A stretch of DNA of 64,000 bases, taken from contig NC_050476.1 in NCBI RefSeq assembly GCF_013373865.1, forward strand, positions 18,117,686-18,181,685, in the 5' to 3' direction. The notes under the pieces were generated by a model. The model was not told the DNA's origin, searched no databases, and saw nothing but the letters and a program-made list of their open reading frames with translations. The position numbers and the translations under genes were made by a program. Below, piece after piece: positions 27,401-40,900 of the stretch (positions are counted from its first letter, which is position 1; each line of letters opens with the position of its first letter). Source of the stretch: Monomorium pharaonis. Lineage: Eukaryota; Arthropoda; Insecta; Hymenoptera; Formicidae.

Positions 27401-29591
27401 TTTATTGAAAAATTAAAATATTGTAAAAATTAAATTAAGAATAGAGGAGAAAATATTCGCTTTAAGACAAAATAACTAAATTACGAAATGAAGAGTTAGA
27501 AAGGCTTGTAATAAATCTTTTTATCACTCTAATGAAAAATTTTCTCAAGAAATTTGTTTCTTTATATGTAAATTTTGACATTTTCTGAGATTTTACATCC
27601 TACAATTTCTAAAAAATACTTAACATTTTTTTCAGATTTTATTAAAATTACATCAGAAATACAGAATTTATGAAGTATTCCTATTTTGTATGAAAAATCT
27701 GAGAAAGAAGAATGTCCAAAATGGCTGTCGCACGAACATAAATGAAATCTATACCAAAAAATTATACTTCTTGAATACATAAAAATTGCTTATCAGCAAA
27801 TCTCTCTCCAAAATGTCCAAAACGAGATATAGATTTTAATCGTATTTAGACAATAAATGTCATTATTAATGTGAAAATCAATCAAAGTCTTTAGAGTAGA
27901 CTCGCAAAAGACGCTCAGCGATCTTGCGGATACTGTACTGTCGACTTGACATTTATAATTATATCCCAAAAACCATATTATTATCAATTTGTGTGCGCAG
28001 CATCCAACTGTCCTCATTTCATTTTTACATTGGCAATAGTATCCAATTATTTATAATTATTAATAAACAAGATATTTGAGATAAGTAAAATAAAACATTC
28101 TCTGTATCTTCTTTCAGACACTAGTTAGAGGAAAGTGATTATGATAAAATTTAATTATATATTGAAGACTATTATTTGATATAGGCTTGATCACTGTTCG
28201 TGAGGGGGCCGCTACCCCACTTTATTTGGGCATTTAATTCCTCCTGTTTTTAAAATGTTATAAAAGTTATAAAAGCCAAAGTCATAAAACTTATAAAAGC
28301 AGAAATTCTAAAAATGTATTAAATATAATTAAAATTTTTTTTAATTTTATAAAAGATTCGAAGAAAAATTTTCATTAGGGCAATTTGTCAGATATAAATA
28401 ATATAATTTTTACCCTTTGATCGTTCCTCTTGCGGCGAAGCGACGCCGCTGGTAATCTGATCGGCCAGGGTGGTCCTGTCCTTCAGATGCACATAATCAA
28501 TAAATGATCGACCGATCCAGGCGTCTTTGTGATAGCCAAGGGCCGTGCATATTGACGGGGTTGTGTACAGCACGAGACCATCGTGCATCGAAATCACAGC
28601 GCAAAACCCTTCCTACGGATCAATCAATAAATTGGAAAACTGGTTAACATAACGCATCGGCATTAATGATCTTAACGTAAATCATAACGTGATGCTTGGA
28701 TTCTTACTTTCCGCCTAATAAAAAAAAAAGATATTGTGTTAAAATCAAATGTAACGCGATAAATTATTAATATCGCAAAAAATAGCAAAAAATTAATTTG
28801 AACTATTAATTATTTCATAAAAATCTTTGTAGGCGTTTAAAGAGACGAAATTTTATTACGTTATCACAAACAAGTTAAGATCAAATTTCTCACACCAAAT
28901 TTAATTGCCAGTATTTCCATCGCATACGAGGAATGTATTAAAGAGTTAATTAGTCGTAAAAGAAACATTAATAAAGAATGAAATACTGACGGTATCCGTG
29001 GTTATTTTAATTTACACGTTACTTCCTTTCTTATCGTCTACGCTACATCGACGCCATGCAAAAATTTTTCTATATACAATTATTTTGCACACAAGCTTTC
29101 AAGAACTCGGCCAGTACTGTTTGAAAATTGTATAAAATATTTATAATTAAAAATTTCAGTTTTACAGTTATTACTATAATAATGTTAGTGATATATAATC
29201 TCAAGTATGTTGTTCATCCTATCAATTATTAAAATATTTTACTATACAAAAATTATTTATAATTTCAAATATTGTAAAATGTAAGTGATAAAAATAAGAT
29301 AAATTTTTTTATTTAGTAAGTGCAATTACAATTATAATAAAAGTATTTTTTCTAACATTTGCTTACTGTTTACATACCAATAGCTACAAATTGCAATAAA
29401 ACAACTATTAACATATAATTAAAATTAAAAAAAAGACTACAAATTATAGTTAAATAATATTATATTATAATTATAGTTAAATAATAATAATATTGCAATT
29501 ATTTTTTCTCAATGCAAAGTTGGCACTTAAGTAACTTATTATCAACACGCTCAAGCAGTTAATATCGTTATTAACAGTTTTGTGCGCGCGC

Positions 29592-29641
<50 letters not shown>

Positions 29642-30088
29642 TTTCGCCGTTAGAAAGATCAAATTCAGCCACGTGCACAAGTAAAAATGCTCTCTTAATA
29701 CATATTCTAATTTTTATATCTTAAAATATGTAAGTATAAGCTTTTGAAAAAGTCTAATCATAAAGAAAGTTTTGCATTCATTGACAAATATAAATAATAA
29801 TTATGTCCACGTAAACATAATTTTACACGTGCAATCGACAAAGTCTTAACATCTTAACATCAATTCTTAACGTTGCCTGATCGGATAATTGCAATTTATT
29901 GTTAGTTAAAAGTTAAATTTCTAAGATAAGCTACCATAGCGTTAGTCGACCTTTATTCTCAAATATTTTCTCTCGTGACGAAGAAAGAAGAGTCATGTAG
30001 TCAAGTCAATAAATCTCACGAGATGTTTCGCCAATAATTGCACAGAGTACTCCTACAATTAGCCAGCTTTCTCCATGCAAAGACAGAC

Positions 30089-30121
<33 letters not shown>

Positions 30122-33100
30122 AAGTCACCTAAGTCATATTCATCGAGAAGATATACGGAAATCAAAAATGGAAAAAGAAGAAAAGTTGTATAACATTTTA
30201 TCCAAAACTCTCTAAATGACAATTAGTATATTATTCTGATTTGCAGTGTTATATATAACTGTGTGTATAATCAGAGTGGGTATTTACTGTTTTTTAGTGA
30301 AATTCGATTCAAAATTATATTATATTATCATTAAAAATTGCAGTGCACTTATTTCACTGATTTACAAGTTATAATACTGCGGGTCAATATTTTCACTGAT
30401 TGTCACTTTTAAAGTAGGTTCCCAAAGATTTAAAAAAAATTTAAACAATACATCAAAAAGAAAAAAAATCCGAATATTTCTCAGTGTATCCCGATCATCA
30501 CACGGAGGATAACAATCACAATCCGCAACTATGATGTCACACACGAGTTCTAGAAAGCGACAGAGTTACGGGGACACTCGTCCGACGGGTCCCGAGCAGG
30601 CATGCTTCTACGATCACACGGTGCGATTCTTGAGAGTCTCTGCTCTTTTTCTCTCTTTTATTATACACTCTTGAAACATGTGCGTGTACATACGTGTGTT
30701 TCCTTTTATAACTTCCTACGATTAACGACGTATACTAACGTTGGCCTGAGACGTGGAATCGTCCAGGGGGGCCACCCGCGAAGCAAGTCCTGCTTCCGGA
30801 TCTGCAACGGTGTCGCCGTTGTGCTCGCCGGGATCCGTTGCGTCCACCAATTCTACGGTGGTTACCTCTTCTTGCATTAAAGCATCAAAAGAAATTTTCA
30901 TTATTATACTTGCGCTGCTATTCGAGTCATCTATTCAAAATGCTGACAGATGTAAGAACGGATGGTGACAAAAGGGATAATGAGGAATCGAGCCCAAGTG
31001 GCATAGTAACACTTTTCTTTTTAATTTATATTTAACTAGTCATTCTAATTCGCGAGACGTGAATTACGAATAAATAAATAAATAATAAAATTTGAATTTA
31101 ATTATTGAATTTTTCTATATAGATGAATAACAATTTTGTAATAATTACAAAAGAATTGTTATTTCAAGTAAACTAAATTAAAAATAAGACTAATTGTCTT
31201 TTAGAGAGTTCTTTTACAAATATTTGCTTATAATATGTCAAAGTTTTATTAAAGTAAAAGTAAAACATAATAAATTATAAATAAATTAAGTAATAATTTA
31301 AATCTAAATTTAATAATTTAATTAGAAAAAGTCACAAATGTAAAAAAAGAGTTTTATAGCTAAATCGCGCTAGCAAGATTTGCCACGTGAGTGGAGGTAA
31401 AAAAGGCGTGAGAAAAGGGCGATCAGTACTCCCTTAGTCCAAATAATCGCGTCGTAGTTTGTATTTCGCATAAACTCGTATTATACGAACGACTACCAGA
31501 GTAACGGCAGAAAGTTACTAGAAAGTTCAATGCCATTAGTCCTTCGACCATACGTTGCTTTCCGTGAAAGGCATTCACTGCAATTTCTTCGCGAGCGCAT
31601 GAAACGTGCGGGTGTATCATGGGGGATACGATGACAACCAAGTGAAAGTAAAACTAATCGCGGCATACGTACGAACAACGTCAACGCTTTTATCGATTAA
31701 ATTCACACTTTTTGACACAACAAAAAAGAAATATAACCCTTACAAAAATTTAGTGCTCATTAATTACTTATTTTGAATATTAAAATCATTAACAAGCAGT
31801 GTTTTTTTTTAAACGAGTAATTTTATATAATTATATAACATTTTATATAACATTATAATAATCAGTACTAAATTGATAAACTATAAGGGTTATATATTTT
31901 TCCACTATTACATTTCTGTAAGGGAAATGTCTGTAATGAATTTTTGTTGCACTACTATTGTTATGTAACTTCCTTATTTTCAAGATTAATATTTTCTAAT
32001 GCGTTTTACAGCATCGTATATCCTGCTATTTACTAAAAAATGAGACGATATCAATAGAGGCAAATTTTTAAAAGCATTATATTTAATTCTACATAGTGGC
32101 AAAGGAGGGTTAAATAAACGATGACGTAAACGCTTACGTAAATATAGAGAGTAACACGCGAGAGATGAACGTAGGACGAAAGTGGTTTCGTAACACCTGC
32201 TAGAACTCAAATTAATAAACGCACAAGGATTAGCATTAACTCACTAAAAATACGACCGGTATTCTTTAGTAACGAATAGAGGCATAACAGAGAGGACAGT
32301 AATTGCTTCAATTGCGTAGATTTAAACTGAGTCATGAGCGGATGTAAAAAGAATTATTGCAGATCGAATTCCCAGAAAGAAAGTAGCTCTGACGGACAAA
32401 GTATCCGAGATATCCGCGTAAGAGAAGTTCCGCGCTCTAAACGTGATTAAATCTGTGTCCTTTCGCGGCTTCGCTACTTATTGATCAGTTTTGCAATAGT
32501 TTATATAACGTCAACACGTTGCCAAGAGGAAAATAACACGTGTGAACTCCTTAACTTAACAACATATTTTTTTTTTTTTTTTTTCAAGAAAACTTGTTAA
32601 ACGTTTCCACAAAATCTCGTAGTTAACCTTCTTTTTTTATTCGAAGTGCTATTAAAAAAAATTCAATATTAAACAATACTTGCATTCTATATTCGCGTAA
32701 TCGATATCAACCTCAGATAGCATAGGATATCTATTTTACATCCGTACATCCATGGACATGAAATGGATGTACATACATACATACATCCCATTCCGAACAT
32801 TCATCAATGACCAATGTTTGGATTCTATGGCATAGAACATCCAGTCTTGGATCTGTTTTCATATTGAGCCTACCACTCGTATTGTCTATTACGGTTAAAT
32901 GGCTAACTGGAACATTGATAACTCATAGCATAAACAAAATATAGGATATTGAAGATATAACCGCGCTATACGAAGTTCAATAACTGTTCAAGACTTGATC
33001 ACAATGATTAAAAGCTTTTCTAATATTACTACTATTTCTATTTTCTGAAATTTCTGAACACATAGAATTCATTAATGAGTTAAAGCAAAATATTGCATAC

Positions 33101-36100
33101 ATATAATAATATTAATTTTAATTTAAATAAAATAATGTACTTTTATTGAATTTTAACACAAGAGCTTATATTATCTTAAAATATCTCACGGAATATTTAA
33201 AACATAAAAACTTATGAGATCATAAAAATATATAGTAACTTCAATGAGTTAATTTCATATAAGCCTACATTTATAAATTTTATACAAGAATTTTTGGCAA
33301 GATATATTCTATAAACAAATATATAAATTAATTCTGCGTTTTAGATTTATTGGTTATAAAGTTTTCTTTTATTTATTTTTGAATATCTATTTCAGTAATA
33401 ATTACAAATAGTAAAACACTGGAAGTTATGTTTATTTTAAGTCCTTTCTTGGATATTCAGTTACATTCAAAGTTGTAGCAAATTGACGTCCAAAAGACAT
33501 TCACTGTTCACCCCTTACTTGATTACTTAATAAACGTCCCGATGTCCGAACTCAAATGTCCAATTAACATCCAATAGATGTCCATGCTATCTAAGTATAT
33601 AAGTGAACGAAATATTTAAAAAATAAAAGAAAAGGCGATGAAATATAAATAAAGCAACAGATAACGCTTGGCAGTTTATAAACTTGTTAGGATCGATAAC
33701 TTCGAAGAGCAACGAAGTAGGTGTCACGTTGAATGGAAATTTTACACCCCACTCAAATAAACTTCGCCCGCACGTGTAACGATTTTCTCCGATTGGTGAC
33801 GATGATGACGAAAGGAAGGAAAAAGGGAGAGATTGCTCACAACGTGATAATGATACATGCGTATCACATGCGCTCGCGAAATGTTTAAATATCTAGAATT
33901 TTGTTTAAAAAATTCATATTATATCATCTCTTATAATACTTAAAAAAATTTATATTTTTACTTTTTTAGTATTTAAAAAAACACATTTTAAATTTATTAA
34001 ATTCTTTAAAAGGATAAAATAATATACTTTTTTATAAGATTATAGAAAAATGCAAAAAATTTTGAAATTATTAAAATAAGAAATTTTCAAAAATTATCTA
34101 AAAAATTCTAAGAAAAATTTTGGCTAGGGTCTCTCCCAGCTTAAGGATCTCTACTAAATCTCAAGGTAACCAACTGTTCGAAATAAATCAATATTCCAGT
34201 GAAATGATAGTCGGACTAAGGGATAACCGTAAGGGGGATGTTTCGAAGCCTTAAATAAAAACTAGTAAGAAGAAACCTGAAGAAGATCGGGAAGAGTGCA
34301 CGAAATCAGCTTATCAAAAAATTAACTAAAGAATGCTTGTGACGCACACGATATCGATCTCGCGGAACATTCCACGTAAATTTAATTCAACAAGTGGCAG
34401 TAAATGATATTCGCGGGTAAAAGCCGTAGCTTGTCGCTGCTTGCTTTTCGTTAATATTTATAGTTTCTTTGCGAACAATCTTTTTACGTTACAAAATTTC
34501 TCTCTTGTTTTCTCTAGTGTTTTCACACTATATAATCAAACAGAAAAAGAAAAAACTCGCGAATTTACATATAACTACTATCCACATGAAATAGAACTTT
34601 AACCAAATAAAGAACTTTATTTAAAAATTTAACTTCGAAATCATAGTACTCAATGGACAATATGGACTTTGATAAATTCTATTATACTTTTAGCAAAATT
34701 TTAGTAAAATTTTATTCTAAATTAAACTATTTTATAATAGAAAATTTTACTAATAATTTTACTCAAATCTTAATAAAATTATATACATTAATAAATTTTA
34801 TAATATAAAATAATTTGATTAAACTTTACTAAAATTTTATATTATAAAACAGTTTGATTAAATTTTATTAAAATTATAATAAAATTCTTCAAAGTCTATG
34901 TTATTCCATATGATTTCCATAAAAGTAAATTCTAAAAGAAAATTCTTATCTGCAACAATTATAACAGTTAGGTCTGTTATCTCTCATTTTTCCCGCGGAC
35001 CAGCAGCAGCCTGAAGAAATAATGATCGATATTTGTTTGTACATCGATATGTTTAACAGAAAATTGAAAATTTCTCAGTAAAAATCGAAATTTCTCTCGA
35101 TTCACCCTCAGGCCAAGAACGACTTCGTGACTTTCCCGATCCATACATATTGCGTTTATCTCTGTACGACGAAAGAAAAGCTGTAGGCAATTCGCGTGCA
35201 CTCGTTCCCGGCTTCTGTGAATCGTGACCAACCTGGTTTCTTGTCAAGTACGGCGCTCGCCGGCGCGACGTTATACGCGACTTCCGGCAGCGCGTTCACT
35301 GTCTTCGAATCAGCCTCCGCCTCGGCAGCGTCAAGCACCGTCACCGTTTTCAACTTCTTCTTCTTGTGCTCCTTGTCCTTCTTGCTGATCGGTCGCGGTA
35401 GCGCCTTATCGCTACACATGTAATGCACGTAAAATCATGAGCCATAGCGTAATCCTTCTCACTACCTCCAAATCTAAGAAAAAATCTTAGTTTTAAACTT
35501 GCCACTACAAATGTTTTTCTAACTGAAAATTATTATCTATTGTAACTTGTATATGAATTCTCTAAAATATTCCAAATTACTATTTATAATAAATATAATA
35601 AATATTGTATAATATAGAAAATACAGTAGAAATATATAAATATAATTTGAATAAAGAAAAAAAAACGATTATTATTCTTTACACTGGCAAATCCATGTTT
35701 TTTCTATCAGTTCTTCATGCAGTAGCAACATTTTTGAATTTAGATCAATCATGCAATGTAAGCTGATATCTATGTGAAAACCATACTATGTAACGAATGA
35801 GAGTCGATTTCGTTAAGAGAATAAACACAATTTTTGCAAAGCTCGCGTATATATAAAAATTAACGCTATAAGAAAAATATTCCGTTGAGAAAGAGCGTGC
35901 AAACATAATTCTGGCATCCTTAGGAGACCTTGACAAAATATTACCAACACTATCTGACAGCGCTGCAATCGCAGCATTCGAGATAACGTCATCACATTAA
36001 TAAGTAGAAAATGATATAGCCATTCGCATCTTCGTTATTAAGAAATTCTATCACTGACAGAAAAGAATGCTTGATTCAAATAAATATGTATTTATTTATA

Positions 36101-37889
36101 GTATAGTGATTACTTATACTTATGGAATCATTATTATCACTTGTCATTTGTTCAGTGGGTCGCAGTTATGCAGTGACGTTAATATAATACTACACAAAAA
36201 TCAACATTTGTTAAAATGCATTTATCATTGATAACATTTTTATTTTTCAAATTTTTAAATAAATTTTTATGAGGTTTTTCTAAGTTTTTTAAAAATATAC
36301 TTGGCTAATTTTATTATTTTTTAATTTTATTTATATAATTTTTAAATCGATGTTTAGTAAATTTCTTTAAGTCTTTTTTATAAATATATTTGGCTAATTG
36401 TATTAATCTGAAAATCATTTTTGAGAGTACGTGTTTATGCACTTAGCATATCTTTTTTATCTTTTTAAGGTTTTTTGGGGGGATTGATTATTATTATTGA
36501 CAAAGTTATTGTATTAATATTGTATAAATATTGTATAAATATAAGAATTGTGTAAATAGGCGACAATAATACAACTTTCTTCTCTCTAATTATATATGTA
36601 TATGTATAAATTTAAAAGACAATAAGTTTAATAATCAACTCATATTTAAATCCGTATAACTATAATATATTAAAATTTTATTATCAATTTTATTTATTTA
36701 TTTATATACCTTACATAAAACTCTGTGTAAAATTGAGTTGATACCATTTAAAATAAAATTTGTTATAGCTTTGCTTTCATGCTACGTAATTTTAATCTAC
36801 TAATACATAGGCAACTTTCTTCTCTTTTTTTTTTCTTCTCTTTTCTTCCAGGAAGTACTGATATAACAAATCTGTAAAACGTGACTATCACGCGTTATAC
36901 AAGTAAGAGAAAGTTCACGTTCACCTATTCATCAATCGCTCCGCAGCTATTACCGGATGTCTTCCTGATTGCACGTTTTGTACACTTTTCTTATAAATAG
37001 TAAATAATTACATAATTAAAAATAATTTTGATCAAGCTTAAATTAACTTAATCAGTGATTAATTAAATTATCAGGATTAATTACTTAGAGCAAAAAAAAC
37101 TAAAAAAAGTTTTTAGTCTTATAATATAAGTTGTTGTCCTTAATTATTTTATCTGCGTGTTAAGCAACAAAAAATTAATAACTCTATCCGCTTAAAAATA
37201 TAAGTGTTACAAATTGATTGTAAATTAATCAGAGTTTGGTCAAAACCATTTCAAGTGCTAATAATTATGTAATCAAATATAATGATTAAATATAATGATA
37301 ATGAAATATAGAGAACAGGCTCTTGCTCTCAAAATATTCTTATCTTTTCATAATTTGTCTTACTGACTTCAAAAATCTAACCGATAGTATTATAGTAATT
37401 ATATAAGTATTATAAGTAATAATAAGTTAAATAATAACTCCGAGAATTGTAAGCTATACTTTTGTGCATGTAATCGTCCTTGGACTTTTCTTATGTTATA
37501 GACACAATGTGATTACCAAATCATTTCAGACAATACGAAATAACCAAATACAATAGAAACACTTTAAACACGTCGAGAAATAAGTTATTCTAATACAATA
37601 TAGCTGATATCTGATATTATTTTGATGTAATATTTAATAAATTACAATTGTTACGATTGTGCAATAAACCTGACAAAGATGTAGTTGCGTCAAATTTAAT
37701 TATAATCTAATTATGTAATCCTATTTCAAGAATTATGTAAATTTATATTAATATATATTATTTAAAAAAAATAGAGAACATTTTTCAAATACTAAAACAT
37801 TAGGCTGTTTTCAAACTGCTGAAACTTTATAATAAGAACAAAAGCTTTTAAAGCTTAAATTTTTTTCTTTTAAATCTACCTCTTGCAGA

Positions 37890-37937
<48 letters not shown>

Positions 37938-40900
37938 GGCTAAAAATTTTTGACGAAGCGGTAGAAATGTAATACAAACTAAACTGATTATGAGTAAAAA
38001 AGTCCTTTATCATTTTACGATTTTTGGCAATAGTTCATAAGTGATTACTTTATAAGCGCGACATAGGCAATGGCGCCCTTCTTTTTCTTCCCCTCCGACG
38101 CGTTTTGCAACCAAAACTTGATGTAGTAAACCGTGCTAGCTCGAGCGGATCGAACGCTTCTTTCGTCGCGCTTTTATTTTAAAAATTAATATCTCGATTA
38201 TTATTGCAAATATTGTAAAACAGTATAACTTATCTAAATTCCTTCTCGAATACCTTCTTATGAGCGGTAGTAGATATCTTGCGGTACACTCTGTACATAT
38301 GTATATAGTATAAGTAGTACTATATGTATAAAGTATAATTAGACACTAAAATCAAATATTAATAATTTTAGCTACTTTTTTCTGTATTACCTAATTTATA
38401 ATAATTTATATTGCTTATATTGTTTACATAAAAAAGTGTGTAAACATAAGATAAATAAACGTAATTTTAAAATGTAAGACAATCCTGGTTTAAAAAACTA
38501 GAACATGTAAATTCACACAAGAAATATCGTCAACCATTAAGATTTATTTTAGGGCGCTTCTCTATTGAATTGTCTTATTCACATATTCATTTATTGTATG
38601 TAACTGTTACAAAGTTTTATATAACACGTTATGAAACGCATTTAGTTCGCACTTCTTTCCGCTCCAATAAAACGCTTTTATCCACTTGAATAAAATTCAG
38701 ATTCGATCGATCAAGCTACTGTTATCGAATTGAAATAAAAGAATTCTAAAAGTAATGCTGTTAGAAATACATCACATTATATCAATTTTAATCTTTTTTA
38801 TACGGCTAAAAATACTTTGAGTTCAATTAATTTCTATTCAAGAAATTTTAAAAATAATTAAATTATACTATTTTATTTTTCTCCAAAAGAAGCTACAAAC
38901 AATTATTCTAGAAACTTAAAAATATATTCATGATTTTTTTATAAATAATCTTTGTAACCACTTTCAATAAATAAAAACAGTACTTAATCAGATTCAAAAT
39001 AGTTTGTTTTTTACTGCAAAGATTAACGATTAATTATTTATTAACTTCAACTAAATATGTTCGTGGCTATCAATAATCTCGTCATGTTGTTGACCAATGA
39101 TAATGACACGAAGACTAATATAATTTCAAGACGACTTGACGTTACGTTTAAAAATTATTTTAAAACTAAACATTTTAATTATACGTTTAGAATTAATATA
39201 AAATCTTTTCTTAGAAATTTCTAATTAGAAAAACAGCTAACCGTTATCGAAATTTATAAAAATTCTTTTTAGATTTATTCTTTTCTTTCTTAACCAACAA
39301 AAAATTGTTGGTTATGAATACTTGAATTGGTTCAGACACTGCAAAGAAAAGGAAAACTTTGGCTTACAATGACCATAATAAAACAATTCATAAAATTTTT
39401 AAGTTTTTCCTAATATTTCGAGATGTAAAACATCCTTAAGTCTGTCCCTTAAAATTGTTCCGCGAAATACCACTTTAAATATTTCTCAGCAAATTGTGTA
39501 ACGATTCACATAATATACATTTCTGAAAAGTTTTCTCTGGAATTTAATCACCGATTGATTTCGGCGTCAGTTTCAGGATCGATATTCGCTTATTATAGCT
39601 ACATCTCATCTTTCTCTCTCTTTCTATTATATAACAATAGCAGAAGTGTCTGATGAATACCTACACGGCACGTGGCGCAACATGTGCGTCGGTCTTTACG
39701 ACGTCGCATCAGCATCATTTGGTCCTGCTCTGTAACCAACTTTAACCGTCTCATTTATCACGCACGCAACGCAGTTACGCGTTACGTGACGTGATGCTTG
39801 AAAGCACAGCCGTGCGTACATGATTGGAAAGTCACATTGGAAAAATTTATATCAAATATACTTCGTTTAACGTATTGTAGCCCAATGTTTACTAAATATT
39901 ACCAAACGTAATAATGATAATAATTAGAAAAATAAAATTAACGTTTAGTTAATTTTGATTATATATTTTGATTGTATATTTCAATTATATCTATTAAATT
40001 AACCTCAAACATTTTATTAAAATTATTTTCCTCAAAACTTTAGGACCTATTATCTATTTCGAATTATTTTATTACTAGACTTTTTTCAGTGCAATTATTT
40101 AATTATGCATCTCCGACAGGTCATCTCTAAATAGAATCAATGTTAAAGACCAGCTAGTCCATCACGGGAAGGACGCGCGTATAAAAAAATTCTATTAAAA
40201 AAGAATTTCAGTAAATCTATTTGAAAAATAGATTTTCTTTTAGATTGTGGATTTAATTAACAGGTCTAATTATCAGACATACGTACATCTCCAAATAATT
40301 ATTTCGCTTTTGAATAACAAAATTATTTGTCAAAAAATATATATCAATCCTAGAAAGCTTCTTTACAATATATCAATATCAAAAAGACGATATAAAAATA
40401 ATTTTTATTTATCAAAGTAATTATTTAAGATTAATTTAATCTTAAGTATGTGTAATGTGCAAATGATTTTGATATTCTGATAATCTATTCTAATGCTCCA
40501 GCAAACAAGATGACATCAAATTACATTTCAATGATTACAGATCAACATTAAACGTGCAACATGAATAAGATGTGTCACTTTCCGTAGATTTTTTTTAACT
40601 GAATCTGGAAGCGAAATTTTTGTATCACGTTAGATTTTTTAGAAAATTAAGATTAAAAACTTACTTTTGCCATTTTTAAAACAACGTTGCAGGTGACAAT
40701 AGGGATTTAATTAAAGCTTCAATCTTGTGCTTTCAGATAATCATAATAAAAATAATGTTGCACTTTATCTCGAGTGGTGATAGATGTCCGCTACACCGAG
40801 AAAAAAATATTGTTGATTTGACAAAATTGTTCAATAAATTTAAATTCGTCAGTTCAAGAATTTATGCATTTAACTTAAATGCACAAATTTTAATTCAAGT

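Larger units (their letters stand above)
30871..35232 (-). other. per: per intron 3
   Basis: Holds a moderate-GC stretch at about 31360-31690, two element candidates listed separately, and three CACGTG words (31384-31389, 32537-32542, 33771-33776). No gene seen. Confidence 0.55.
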
